From Alopecurus myosuroides (lineage: Eukaryota > Streptophyta > Magnoliopsida > Poales > Poaceae), in the NCBI GenBank assembly GCA_028641055.1, contig CM054059.1, positions 432,640,332 to 432,704,331 on the forward strand: a stretch of 64,000 nt of DNA. Direction: 5' to 3'. The position numbers and the translations under genes are program-made. This document shows, in pieces, positions 1 through 11,835 of this stretch. The notes under the pieces were generated by a model that was given only the letters and a program-made list of their open reading frames with translations, had not been told where the DNA came from and made no database searches. Position 1 is the stretch's first letter, and every line of letters starts with the position of its first letter.

Positions 1-3000
1 GCGCAGGGCGTGCCGAGTACCCAGCACGGGACCGCGTTCCAGGCATCTCAGGAAACCAAGAAGGTCCAGGTCGACCCCGAGTTCCCCGACCGCGTAGCCA
101 TCATTGGCTCCGGGTTGGCGGAGAAATAGGAAAGCGAGCTCATCCACTTCCTCCGTGAGAATCGGGACGTGTTTGCCTGGTCCAATGAAGATTTACCAGG
201 AGTCCCGAGGGAGTTGGTTGAGCACTAATTACATGTGCGTCCCGACGCCAAGCCAGTGAAGCAGGCTATGCGCCGCTTCGGAGATGAGAGAAGGAAAGCC
301 ATTGGCGACCAGATCACCAATCTGCTGATAAGCAATTTCATCATGGAGGTGCTGCATCCGGATTGGTTAGCCAACCCGGTCATGGTCGAGAAGAAGAAGG
401 AGGATCCCAAGGCTGCCACTGCATGGCGCATGTGTGTCGACTACACCGACTTGAACAAGGCATGCCCCAAGGATCCCTTCCCGCTACCTCGCATCGATCA
501 GGTGATCGATTCCACTGCTGGTTGTGAACTGCTGTCTTTTCATAGATGCCTACTCTAGTTTCCACCAGATTGCACTCAATCCTGCTGATCAAATAAAGAC
601 TGCTTTCATTACCCCGTACGGGGCTTATTGCTATCGTGTCATGTGTTTTGGCTTGAGGAATGCGGGTGCAACCTATCAGAGATGCATGCAGAAATGCTTG
701 CACGACCAGCTCGGCAAGAATGTGCAGGTGTACGTAGATGACATTGTCATCAAAACGAATAAAACACATACTCTGCTTGCCGACCTGGAGGAAACCTTTG
801 CTAACCTACGCAAGTACAAAATGAAGCTGAATCCGAGTAAATGCACCTTTGGTGTCCCGGCTGGCAAGCTACTCGGCTTCCTGGTATCTAGTCGGGGCAT
901 TGAAGCCAATCCTTCAAAGATAAAAGCTATTGAGAGCATGTCTTTGCCGAGATCCCTGAAGGATGTACAGAAGTTCACTGGTTGCTTGGCATCGCTGAGC
1001 CGTTTTCTGGGCCGAATGGGCGAGAAGGCCCTGCCTCTATACCAGCTGCTGAAGAAAAGTGACAAGTTTGTGTGGACTCCGCAAGCGGATGTGGCATTCA
1101 ACGAGCTGAAAGCAATGCTGGCTAGCGCTCCCATCTTGGCTAGTCCGCTACCCAAGGAGCCAATGTTGCTGTACATTGCTGCCACTAACCGAGTAGTCAG
1201 TGTGGTGATTGTGGTGGAGCGAGAAGAAGAAGGCAAGAGTGTGCAGCGCCCAGTGTACTATCTCAGTGAAGTGCTATCTAGCTCCAAGCAAAACTACCCG
1301 CACTACCAGAAGATGACCTACGGCGTGTACCTGGGCGCCAAGAAGCTAAAGCATTACTTCCAAGAGCATCCTATCACAGTTGTGAGCTCTGCTCCCATCT
1401 CGGATATCATGGGCAACAAGGAGGCGAGTGGCAGGGTAGCCAAATGGGCAATCGAGCTGGCCGCATATGCACCCGCGTATGCGAGAAGAGAAGCCATCAA
1501 GTCTCAAATTCTGGCGGAATTTCTGGTGGATTGGGCCGAGGTGCAGTATGAACCTCCTGCTCCAGTTTCTAATTACTGGAAGATGCACTTTGATGGCTCG
1601 AAGGTAAAGGAAGGCCTTGGTGCTGGCGTAGTGCTTACGTCACCCAAGCGAGATCAACTCAAGTATGTGCTGCAGATTCATTTCAAGGCGTCCAACAACG
1701 TAGCAGAGTACGAGGCAGTGGTGCATGGTTTGCGAGTAGCCAAGGAGGTTGGCGTGCAGCGCATTATATGCTATGGCGATTCAGATCTGGTGGTGCAGCA
1801 AGTCTCTGGCACTTGGGATGCTCTAGATGCCAACATGGCATCATATCGCTTCCTGGTACAGTCTATGACTGGATTCTTCGAGGGCTGCGAGTTCCAGCAC
1901 ATTCACCGAGCAGAGAACGAAGCGGCAGACGAGCTGTCCAAGTTGGGATCTTCTCGGCAATCCATCCCGGCGGGGGTTGCCTTGGAGCACTTGAGGAAGC
2001 CATCCATCAAGCCCTCTCCCAACTCGGAGTCCATATTTGTTCCTTCTCTGCCAAGTGAGGAATCTGATCCCATGGAGATTGACTGGGAGAATGCTACAGG
2101 AAACCCGGGGACTGCTGCTCCTGACTCGGGGACTGCCGTCCTCTACTCGGGGACTGCCATTCCCTACTCGGAGACTGCCACTCCTTACTCGGGGACTGCC
2201 ACTCCCTACTCGGGGACTGCCACTCCCTACTCGGGGACTGCCACTCCTTACTCGGGGACTGCCACTCCTTACTCGGGGACTGCCACTCCATACTCGGGGA
2301 CTGCTGTCCTTAACCCGGGGACTGTCGCATTCATCGAGGAAGTCCTTGCCAATCGATCTGGGCTCCAGAGAAGTGCTCCCAACCCTAAAGAGCAACCAGA
2401 GGTGCCTGTCCCAATGGAAGTGGACGAACCAGTGTTTCCCACACGGGAGACACCGAGTTGGGCCATGCCCATATTATCCTTTCTAAGGGACGGTACTCTG
2501 CCAGAAGATGAGGTGGCCGCAAGACAGATTCAGAGAAGATCCAAGGGCTATACTATATTCCGAGATGTGCTGCACAAAAGAAGTGCCACCGGCGTGCTGC
2601 AACGTTGTGTGGACCCAGAAGAAGGAGAAGAGATTCTGGTAGAGATACACCAAGGAGAATGCGGGCACCACGCCTCTTCTCGGGCATTGGTCAAGAAAGA
2701 TTTTTGGCATGGCTTCTACTGGCTCACAGCTCTGCAGCAAGCTGAAGACGTCGTCAGGAAGTGCAATGGCTGCCAGGTGTTCGCGAGTAAGATTCACATG
2801 CCTGCTTCCGAGCTGAAGACAATTCCTATCACATGGCCGTTTGCCGTATGGTGCCTGGATATGGTTGGCCCCTTCAAGCCGGCTAAAGGCAACATGACAC
2901 ACATCCTGGTTATGGTGGACAAGTTCACCAAGTGGATCGAAGTGAAGCCTATTCGGAAGTGCGATGGGGCCACAACTGTGAAATTCTTGAAGGATGTGAT

Positions 3001-3725
3001 CCTGAGATATGGCTACCCGCACAGCATCATCACCGACAACGGCACAAACTTCGCAGAGGGGGCAATGGTGCGGTTCTGCAGAGATAAGCACATCCGACTA
3101 GATGTCGCATCTGTTGCGCATCCAGCCTCCAATGGACAAGTGGAAAGAGCATACAGCATGGTACTGGCAGGCATAAAGCCAAGGCTGATTGAGCCACTGC
3201 TGAAAACACCTGGGTGTTGGCTAGACGAGTTGCCAGCGGTGTTGTGGAGTCTAAGGACTACCCCTAACCGGTCAACCGGCTACACGCCATTCTTCTTGGT
3301 ATACGGGGCTGAGGCCGTGTTGCCAATAGACCTAGAGCATGACTCCCCCCCGAGTAACCCTCTATACTGAGGTGGATGCGAGAGAAGCTCGAGAAGACGA
3401 CGTTGACCTGCTTGAAGAAGCAAGAGAGCTGACTCTGTCACGTTCGGCTATCTACCAGCAAAACCTGCGGCGTTATCATAGCCGAAAGGTGAACCCAAGG
3501 GTTTTCCGAGAAGGAGACATGGTCCTTAGGCTTGTGCAGCGCACAGCCGGGATGCACAAGTTGTCTCCTCCATGGGAAGGGCCCTTCATTGTGAGTAAAG
3601 CGCTGCACAACGATGCATACTATCTTGTAGATGCGCGCCCGTCACAGGCGAACAGGGCAGATAAAGCTGGAGAGGAATCTAAGCGTCCCTGGAATGTAGC
3701 CCTACTCCGTCGTTTTCATTCGTGA
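1..3725 (+). pseudogene. gypsy pol fragment: reverse transcriptase, RNase H, integrase (broken)
   Basis: The polyprotein copies element RNA into DNA and integrates it. RT motifs include VCIDYTDLN-like, DAYSSFHQI, CFGLRNAGATYQR and the catalytic YVDD at 731-742. An RNase H domain follows at about 1570-1980 (HFDGSK, EYEA, YGDSDLVVQQ). After a heptapeptide repeat at 2100-2330 comes the H2C2 zinc finger and integrase core (about 2640-3330: GHHASSR, CNGCQ, DMVGPF, TDNGTNF, NGQVERAYS). The C-terminal part (SPPWEGPFIV, ending NVALLRRFHS) is in another frame. Breaks: in-frame stops near 127 and 228, a frameshift near 540 before DAYSSF, and a frameshift near 3345 at a C run. The long middle frame (524-3370) is otherwise open. 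It opposes the antisense gene downstream. Confidence 0.92.
2102..2332 (+). repeat. 21-bp minisatellite inside pol (11 heptapeptide units)
   Basis: About eleven 21-bp units with core ACTCGGGGACTGCCACTCC stay in frame and encode heptads of the form SGTATPY, with edge variants SGTAVLY, SGTAIPY, SETATPY and PGTVAFI. The repeat falls between RNase H and the integrase zinc finger, a linker position. The core CTCGGGGACTGC recurs outside the coding region, at about 3788, 6299 and directly before the 3' LTR. Confidence 0.93.
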
Positions 3726-4390
3726 GCAAAGATGTGTATGTACCCTCTTATCCGAATTGAAATTCTATTCTGCAATCTGAAATTGAACTCGGGGACTGCC
3801 CTCGTCCAAAACTGCTCTAAGTGTTTCTACTCGGCTTTACTTTTTGCCTATTCGGTTGCTCTACTTTAAAGTTCAAAAGTACATTGAGTACTGTGTTTAA
3901 ACCTACATGCCAACTCTTCGACTCTGCTGCTGTCCGAAACCCGGCTTCATGGCAAGCAAGAGAACAAGCAAAAGGTCAATGAGCACAAGAAAAATTGCTA
4001 AGGAAGGAAAGCGTGCAGGAACCGAGTAGGGTGCTTTTACTGCTGTTCTTTGTCTTATCTTTTCGGCTAAGTGGTGGGCTGCGTTACTATGATTGTTTCT
4101 AAGAGGCTAAGTATTTGCAGCTCTGCTCTTTAACTCTTGTGACTCGAATACCAAAAAAGCAACAAGTTGCGGGTAGAGCTGAGACAAAGAGAGAGAGTGA
4201 ATAAGAAATGCAACTCGGGGACTCGCATGGTAACGCAACCCGGCATCGAGCCCATGCTGAACAAATTGATTAAGTTGAAAATAACAAGTGGGAATAAAAA
4301 TGAGTAGCAACGGCATAAATAGTCTGATACATTTGCACCCGGCATCCCGGGGATCTGATAAGTGTTTGAGGAATAAGCTGCAGGACAGAT
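3726..4390. other. non-coding interval between the convergent pol and antisense genes
   Basis: No open frame of substance. The stretch holds two isolated copies of the CTCGGGGACT motif (about 3788 and 4213). It separates the pol stop (plus) from the antisense stop (minus), so it may hold the 3' ends of both transcripts; no clear polyadenylation signal was identified. Confidence 0.6.
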
Positions 4391-7300
4391 TCAGGTCGAG
4401 GCGGCGTTCTCAGTGCTGGCTTTGGTTGTTTCATCTTCAGTAGTGGCCTTGGTCGCATCTGCCTCCGAGCTGGCGTCAACGGTCTTCGCAGCTTCGTCCT
4501 CGGCGCCGGCCTTGGTCGCATCTGCTTCCGGATTAGGCTCGGTGCCTGCCTGGTCTGAGGAGGCTGTAGCCACTGAGACGGGCTCTGTCGCGGAGGTGGA
4601 GCCAGTGGCTTGAGTGCGAAGATTGACGGTGTCGTCAAGGGCAGCCCCTGACGAGGTGCCGAAATCGAGCGCGGCGGTGTCAATTGACATCTCCTCGTTC
4701 TCGTCCTCTTCATCGCTACCCGCGACGACCGTGGCTTTCCCCTTCCCGGTCTTGCCACCAGGAGACTCGAAGCAGCTCAGGTCCAGCTCCTCTGTGTCCG
4801 TCTCTTCATCTTCATCCTCCTCCTCTCCTTCGTCCACCTCGGTGTCGGGCTCGGTAAGGCCGTCGATGAAGGTCGCCGTGTCAGCATATTGGGCAACCTC
4901 ATGCGCAACCAGCTTGCGAATAGCAATGCAGTCGGGATTCGTCTCCCACCTGGAGTCTCGGCGCATCTCGCGGATAATCTGCATGTTGAGGTTTTCGTAC
5001 CAAGTGGTGATGAAGAGCAGCATCATGTCCGCACCTGCCCGAGCTCCCGAGGCGCGCCATTTTTTCAGTTCGGCCTTCACGCCGCGCAGCTTCAGGGCAA
5101 GACCGCGGATGGTCGTTGGCGCGTCGTCCTGGGGCCAGAAGAGTTCGTGGAGCTGGAAGCCAACGCGCACCAGATCGGTGCCCACGCCGGCTAGGCGCTG
5201 GAATTGCCCTTGCATGACCAGGATGCTCTCTTCAATTTCTGCTCGGGTGTCCATAGGCTCGCCCTTCTCAGCGCGTGCCGCTTGGGCCTTGGCCAGGGCA
5301 GGCGCGCAAGAAGACACGATATCAGGAAAAACTTCTGCAAAAGATATGAGAGAAGATCAGAAACGAGAAGCAGAGAAGAAAGGTGCAGCCGAGTAGCAGA
5401 GAAGCAGAGAAAAGGGAGCACTTACTGTTCAAGTCATAGCGCAGCCCTTGCAGCAGGTTCTTCCAAGTTTCCTCGTTGGCTAGATGCTTCTCCTCAATCA
5501 AACGGAGCTCCTCTAGCTGAGTGAAGAGGCCAGCATTGCTCTTCTTCAGCACCTCGCACTCCTGTTCGAGGGTTCTCTTCCTGGCTTTGGCTGTTGCTTC
5601 ATTCCTCTTCTTCTCGGCAAGCAATTCCTCCTTCTCGGCTGCTAAGTCGAGGGCGTCTTTGAGCGCAGTCTGCAGCTGGGTCTGGAGAGTTTCCATCTCG
5701 GTGGTATGCTCTTTTATCAGCTCGACAGCCTGGCTGGACAGTTGCTGCTTCACCTCAGCAGGCTTGAGGCAGTCTTGATGTTCCTCGACAAATTTTTTAT
5801 GATCTTCTGAGAAAAGCAAAGCACGATCAACAGAGTAGCGAAGAAAGGAATACAGAGACAAGCCGAGAAGACGGCAACGTACCTTCCAATCTCTTGATGG
5901 TGGCCTGGCCATTCTCGACGAAGGCACGACAGTTCTCGTGCTCGTCAGACAGGGCCTTCAACTTCCCTGCAGGGTAAAATTAGTTAGCGCAAAAAGCAAA
6001 AGCGGGCGTAAACACCAAACGCAAGAACCGCGCAGCTAGAAGCGTACCTTCAACTTCAGACAGCTGCAGGGTGCTATTCATCACTTCCTTATCAGATTCC
6101 TCGCCGGCTATCTTCTCTTTTTCCAGGGCAGCAATGCGCCTCCTGGCAACAGCATGATTCCAGAGTAGCCGACGATGCAAGTCGGTCCGCTTCAGTACGC
6201 TATTCTGAGAAGCAAAAGAAAAAATAATCAGGCAAAGTAGTAGAGATTCAACCCGAGAAGGCGGCTACTCGAGAGAGTATCCGCCTACTCGGCCAGAATC
6301 TCGGGGACTGGGTGATGGATAAGGAAAAGAAGACGAGTAAAAGAGAAGTAAAAATGCAACTCGGAGAGGATGAGTAGGAGCTTACCGCGTAGGATTGCTC
6401 GAGGTCTTCGGCGTTCTTTTGGTGGACAAACATCTTGGCGGCAAGCGTAGCAGAGGTGGATGAGACAGTCATGGGTTTGTAACCCAGGTCTACCTTGTTC
6501 CAGTCGACACGCATATGGTCTATGTCGCCCAAATCCGTGCCGTTCCAGTTCGTGTTGCCAAGGACCTTGCTGTCCCACTTGGCATCGATGAAGCCAATCA
6601 AGTCAAGTACTTGCTCGAGGCCCTGGGACGTCACCGCCTGATCCTGAACTCCACGCGAAGAAATGGAGAGAGATTTGTCTTTATTTGGGGCCAGGGGCCT
6701 GGAGTCCGCTGCCACGGCCTTCTTCCCTTTCTGAAGAGCAAGGATTCCGTTCCTTGGAGGTGAGGCCAATCTGGTGCTGCTGGCTAACCTTCACCATGTA
6801 TGGAGGGTAGCAGGGTGGATCTGAGACACCGGGTGCAGCAGCGGCGCCAGGCTCGCGGATAGCCAACTGACCGGGCTGGGCGGTTGATGTTGGCGGCGGC
6901 ATCTCGGCAGCCCGCTTCTTAGAAATTTCCTTCTTGGCTGTTGGCTTCTCGGTGACTGGCTTCTCGGTTTTCTTCTTCTCGGTGGTCTTCTTGGCTTTCT
7001 CCTCGGCGGCCTTCTTCTCGGCGGCTTCCTGGGCGCTCTTCCTCGTAACCGGTTTGGCCGGAGAGCTGATTGCAGTCTTGGTTTTCTGCACCAAGGAGGA
7101 GTCTGGTGCAGTGGGCGGCGCCAGTGGTGCGCTACTCGGCGCGGCGTCCGGCTGAGCGCTACCCTGCGCGGCGCCTGGTTGCGCGTCGCTCAGCGGGTAT
7201 TGCTCCGTCTCGTCGACTACTTCTACCCGCTGCTCGGCAGCGGGATCTGGCTGTGAGGCATCCGGTTCTTCTACCCGCGGCTGGGCCACGGGGTCTTCTT

Positions 7301-9515
7301 GTTCAGCAGCCCCTGACGCTGGCTTCTCTTCTTCTTCTTCCTGCCGCTCAAGGGCGGCGTCGTCATGCATATCGTGGTCTGGATCTTGGTTTTCTTCAGC
7401 CCTGGTGGCTGGAGGGGAAGGTGGCAACTCCTGGTGAGCAGCATCCTGCGCCTCCTGCTCGGCGCGGGACTGCTGCTCCTGCTCAACGTCGTGGGCATCG
7501 GTATCCCTGTACGGAGCCTCGTCGGAGTCCTCCGCTTGCGCATTGGCGGTGTCGTTTTCGTCGCCGTCGAGGTTGATGAGCTTATCAACGTCGATGGCGG
7601 CTTTCTTCTTGGTCTTCGTGGGCGCACGAGTGGCATCCGCGTCCAAGGGGGCTCTGAAGAGAAAAATCGTGTTCAGAAATAAGAAGAGGGCAGAGGAAAC
7701 TGAGAGGAAACAGCAAAGTAAAAGGATTGGGAATCAACCGAGAAGAATGAAGTGAATAGAAGCATATAGCCGAGAAGGAACTTACCCCTTGCGGGTAGGG
7801 ATCGTTGGCCGTTTTCTCTTCACGACCTTCTTGGTCGTCTTCTCGGCCGGTTTCTTCTTCTTGGCGGGGGGTTCTTGGGCGCCACTACCCGCCCGCTTGC
7901 GGGTGACAGGAGCGGCAACTGAAAGAGGTGGGACGACCAGGGCTGCATCGTCCTCGTCCTCACCTTCATCGTCGTCCTCATCCTCGCCTCCGTCCTCAGC
8001 ATCGGCATCACCTGTGAAATAGAAAGGAAGAAGGGCAATTCAGAAGCAGGAAGCAGTTAGTTTACGCAGCTTGCGACCAGACAGGATGAGTTCGATTACC
8101 TTCATCTTCGTCCTCGGTCCAGTCGCGGACGGACGCGTCGACACGGTGCCTACTCGTCTGGGCGGCCTCAGGAGGATTGAGCTTGTCCGCGGTCTCGAAG
8201 GATACCACGTCATCTTCTTCTCGGTCATCTGACCAGTTGCCCTCGAAGCGCTCACAGCTCTCAGCAAGCTGGCGGTCAAGGACCTGAAGAACAGAAAAAC
8301 ATCGCAAGTTAGCCGAATAGCATGAAGGCACTCTACCCGAATAGGCGTGCAAACACAAAGCGCACTAAGCCTAGGGGAACTTGCTAAGTGTCCTACTCTG
8401 CAAGGCGTGCAAACATCAAGCATATTAAGCCTAAGTGTTTCTCCTAAGTGTGCTACCCGGCAAGGCGTGCAAACACCAAGAATACTAAGCCTAAGCAGTT
8501 CTGCTAAGTACTCTACTTGGCGCAGAATGCGAATGCTAGTCGCAGCAAGGAGAGAAGGCTATCTACTCGGATTGCGTATATAGAAAGCAGAGTGAGAAGA
8601 ACGTACCCGTGGAATCGGCTTCGTGCGGCTGAATGGGACGAACCCATACTGCCAGTTGTCTCGGAGGCCCGTGGTCAGGATGGACCTTGCGTGCGCGGCG
8701 ACATCCGCGTTGCTGAGCTCGAACGTAGTCGTCCGAGTACAGTCGCGAGGGCCGCCCATGTAGCACATGGGGTGGGAGCGTCATTGCAGAGGCAGCACTC
8801 GGTTGCGGATCCAGCAGGCGACTGGATCGTCGCTCTTCAGCCCTTCTCCGATCAGATAGGCGAGCCGTTCCTCCATCTGAGTCAGATTCCTGCTGTTGGA
8901 TGGCTTGCTCTTCCAGTTCTGCCCGGTAGGAGCTCGACTGCTCTAAGGGGGCAGATTGATGCGGTCCTCGATCTTGGCATCCTTCGTGGCGGGGATGTTC
9001 TTCACGTACAGGAAGGATTTCTGCCACTTGCGGACAGAATCCAAGCCCTTGATGCGAGGGTGATTGGTTCCCGTCCGCTGCACCATCATGGCGCTGCTGG
9101 TATCGGTTGTCCGGCTGCTGGCGGCTGCCCCGTCCTTCTTGCCTTGGCTCTGTTGGCGGAAGAAGAAATACTTCGACCACGTCTCCGTCGTGGGGCGAAC
9201 GCCGAGGAAGGCTTCGCACACCACGGCGTGGTAGGAGAGCAAGACAACCGCATTAGGAGGAAGGTGATGCATCTGAAGACCGTAGTGGTCGAGAAGAGAA
9301 CGGAGGAAATCGGAAGCAGGGAGGCCGAATCCTCGCGCGAAGTGCGCGAGGAAGACGACGTGTTCGCCCTACCGCGGGGCCGGAACGATCTCGCCGTCGG
9401 ACGGCCGACACTGAACACCAGGAGGAACCCTCCGGGTGTTCACAAGCCACGAGCAGTCATCGACGGTGACATCGGAGCCAGCCCAGCCGGCGCGAGCACT
9501 GTCGCCACGAGCCAT
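4391..9515 (-). pseudogene. antisense gene of gypsy 1: gypsy-type transposase domain plus acidic/coiled-coil protein
   Basis: A spliced gene reading opposite to pol. Exon 1 (9515-8607) starts MARGDSARAG and carries the plant 'putative gypsy type transposon' domain (GEHVVFLAHFARGFGLPASD, HYGLQMHHLPPNAV). Exons with good splice sites follow at 8283-8100, 8011-7786, 7653 to about 6730, (start unclear)-6386, 6204-6048, 5966-5883, 5806-5426 and 5334-4391. The middle is highly acidic with K-rich blocks (PAKKKKPAEK); the later exons are coiled-coil-like (EKEELLAEKKRNEATAKA), and the last has a conserved globular part ending in an acidic, T/E-rich tail. Exon 1 has two in-frame stops (near 9369 and 8943), so this copy is probably not fully functional. 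Role unknown; the domain name is recalled, not searched. Confidence 0.8.
8342..8521. repeat. three tandem ~60-bp units in an intron of the antisense gene
   Basis: Three imperfect copies, each starting AGGCGTGCAAACA and containing CTAAGCCTA and GCTAAGTG. They begin near 8342, 8402 and 8462 and lie wholly between antisense exons 1 and 2. Confidence 0.85.
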
Positions 9516-10193
9516 GGCTGCGAGTAGGAAGTGGTGGAAAATTGGAAGAGTTGGGTGGATTGGATGAATCCGCGGCGGCGGAGAGCTCTGCGGCGGCGGA
9601 GAAACGGAGAGGCAGAAGAGGAAAATGAAGCGGAAGGAGAATAGGAAGTTACCGTGGGGGTATTTATACCGCACCACGGATTACCGTTACGATTGGAGTA
9701 GTGGGATCGATCGTGGCAGTAAATCGTGCGGCGTGGGGTCTGTGGCCGGTTAGAAACGCACACAGCGCGGAACGCGCGCGTAACGGCCGCAATTGATCCC
9801 ACGACGAGATCGTGGGCGATTACTGCGCATGATGGGACATTACGAGCCAGTGGGCCCACTCCGTGAAAACTGGGCGCGTGGCCTGTCAGGTCCTGGGCAG
9901 CGAGGCGTCGCGGTCTTGGATGCTTGACACGTGCCCCGTTGCAGTACGGACAGCTGGATTGTGCTCTGCGCTGCAGAGATTCGATTGAAGAAATTCCTTA
10001 AGTCTTTTTACTCGGTTACAGAGAAGGAGGCTAGCTCTATTCGGAAGAGAGGAAACTCAAGGTACTCTTCAAAGTGCTACTCGGAGGTTTTACTCGGTAT
10101 ATTGAGGTTCAAGGGCAAGGTTGCCAAGTTTGGTTTTAAGCTGGCAGGGCCCAGTGAACGAGTTCGCAGGGCTCTACCATCTTCGGGGACTGC
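9516..10193. other. gypsy 1 internal region between antisense start and 3' LTR
   Basis: This is the 5' side of the antisense gene and would hold its promoter and leader. A TATTTATACC stretch at about 9660-9669 reads GGTATAAATA on the minus strand, about 145 bp upstream of the antisense ATG, and is a good TATA-box candidate. The right end (about 10181-10193) is the purine-rich tract that should prime plus-strand DNA synthesis. No other gene is seen. Confidence 0.55.
9658..9670 (-). promoter_or_regulatory. candidate TATA box of the antisense gene
   Basis: On the minus strand the sequence reads GGTATAAATACC, a near-consensus plant TATA box about 145 bp before the ATG at 9515. It suggests the antisense gene has its own promoter rather than relying on the LTR. 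Transcription is not shown by sequence alone. Confidence 0.5.
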
Positions 10194-11087
10194 TGTCGGG
10201 GGGTTACCCCCGAGTAGGGTAAAGGCAAGTGGTAAAGGCAACAGTCAGAAGAGAAGTTGGTCGAGTAGCCGCCTACCCGGTACTTGTTACCCGGTCGACT
10301 GCTACTCGGTCTCACAGAAAGATGACCAGAAGGAGATATCAAGCAAGTTATATCAGTTCGAGTAGAAGAGTTGGCCCGAGTAAAACTGGCGGGAACCTAC
10401 TCGGGCCAGAAGTCAAAGGAGCCGTTCTGACACAGGATCCCGCGTATCCCGGGTCCGTACTTGGCACTGTTCACAGCACTGTTCCTCTGGGGACGGCGTG
10501 CCTGACAGCGACAGTGTGGCAGCAGGGCGTCGCAGGATAGGGGGGACCTACTCTGTGTTCGCACAGTGATAACAGACTGGTTACTTGGTTTTGCCCAACG
10601 ACTTTCTGCATCAGGACAAGCTTAGAAGCCAAAGCTGTCAGCGGGAACTCGGAAGAAGGACGGTGTGCACACAATGTCGACACTTGTTTGTATTTGGCTG
10701 TATCCGGCAGGGCACCGGGTATATAAGGTGCCCAGCCGCCTCCTGCGCGAGGGACGAACACACATGCTTCACACGTTCACAAGGAACACTTCACACGTAG
10801 AGATTCTTGACCTAATCCTACCCGGAGAGAGAAGAGTGGCTACTCGGTAGCAAGAACATTTGTACTGTGGCTACCCGGTGAGACACTAGAATACATAGAG
10901 AAAGGCAGGAGTAGGGGTTTTACCTCCTCACGAGGGCCCTGAACCTGGGTAGATCGTGTTGTTTGCAGTGTTTGATCTTCACCCCACGCGTCTACTCGTC
11001 GCGTGATCCCTCCCCGAGCACCTCCAGCGTCCTTCGTCCCCACATCTTTAGCCATCCTATGGCATCTGCCGTGACACCACCACGACA
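10194..11087 (+). repeat. 3' LTR of gypsy 1 (894 bp)
   Basis: Starts TGTCGGGGGGTTACCCCCGA and ends ACCACCACGACA; the outer five bases are inverted complements. The left edge follows the PPT-like tract and the right edge abuts array sequence, which fixes both boundaries. It carries a TATA box at 10719-10728. The 5' LTR is not in the window, so insertion age cannot be estimated. Confidence 0.85.
10719..10728 (+). promoter_or_regulatory. TATA box in gypsy 1 LTR
   Basis: GTATATAAGG inside the LTR, about 525 bp from its start, is the expected place for the core promoter at the U3/R boundary. Confidence 0.6.
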
Positions 11088-11835
11088 GTACGTCTGCCAT
11101 ATTTAAACAATTTAGTGCATTTGTAGACATTTAACGGATACAATTCAAATTTAGACTGCAAGTGCTTGAAAATGTCGAAAACATTGGATTAAAAAAAAAA
11201 TCATATTTGTGTTTTTTATTTATATTTAAGCATTATACAAGAAAAATAAAACAATACCAAATATGAGAGGGCCAAGACCCGAACCCGAAAAAGGAGTTTT
11301 TCGGTGTTTTAATTCCAAAAATTAATTAAAAAGACTCTGAAATTTTGCACGGTGTCATCCTATGATCCGCGCAGGGCGTGGTAAAAATTTGAGCAGGTTT
11401 CATTAAAGTCATGACATACATTGTTAAGAAATCGAACCATCTCGTAGGAAGAAACGTGGTCTCGAGAGAGAATATGTCTAGTTTGCGGCCGACTCTTTAT
11501 CCGTTGGTATTTAATTTTTTCTACGCTCAACAAAAAACCATTACATAATCTACGTAAAAATTTGGCATCTTTCGGAGTACGTCTGCTATATTTAAACAAT
11601 TTAGTGCATTTGTAGACATTTAACGGATACAATTCAAATTTAAACAGCAAGTGCTTGAAAAGGTCGGAAACATTGGATTAAAAATCATATTTGTGTTTTT
11701 GGTTTTATATTTAAGCATTATACAAGAAAAATAAAAACAATACCAAACATGAGAGGGCCAACACTCGACCCCCGGACAAGGAGTTTTTCGGTGTTTTAAT
11801 TCCAAAAATTAATTAAAAAACTCTGAAATTTGAAA
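11088..11835 (+). repeat. tandem-array segment (about 1.5 units of the 485-bp repeat)
   Basis: Same units as the large array at 30831-38877 (GTACGTCTGC, ATATTTAAACAATTTAGTGC, GCAGGGCGTGG blocks). It is cut on the left by gypsy 1. Its last full unit matches the last unit before expansin copy 2 at a constant offset of 27,043 bp, so it is the array edge belonging to expansin copy 1. Confidence 0.93.

Larger units (their letters stand above)
1..11087 (+). mobile_element. Ty3/gypsy LTR retrotransposon 1, 5' part outside window
   Basis: Pol domains in the order reverse transcriptase, RNase H, integrase (gypsy order) read on the plus strand to 3725. A long antisense gene follows at 4391-9515 and a 3' LTR at 10194-11087. 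The LTR begins TGTCG and ends CGACA, a perfect 5-bp inverted end. Just before it lies a purine-rich, PPT-like stretch ending CGGGGACTGC. The base after the LTR is the middle of a 485-bp array unit (GTACGTCTGC), so the element is inserted in the array; the candidate target duplication on this side is GTACG (11088-11092). The 5' LTR and gag are outside the window. The extra antisense gene is a feature known from grass gypsy elements such as Grande and RIRE2; membership in those lineages is inferred. Confidence 0.9.

Noticed and set aside
2037..2486. Leu/Arg-rich frames through the minisatellite in other phases
   Set aside because: A 21-bp period keeps every frame open; only the pol frame continues into conserved domains on both sides.
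4614..5396. 260-residue Ser-rich plus-strand frame
   Set aside because: Opposite strand of the acidic last exon of the antisense gene; the Ser runs are complements of Glu/Asp codons.
8517..9527. 336-residue plus-strand frame
   Set aside because: It is the mirror of antisense exon 1, whose frame shows a known domain and correct splice sites; GC-rich coding DNA often leaves such shadows.
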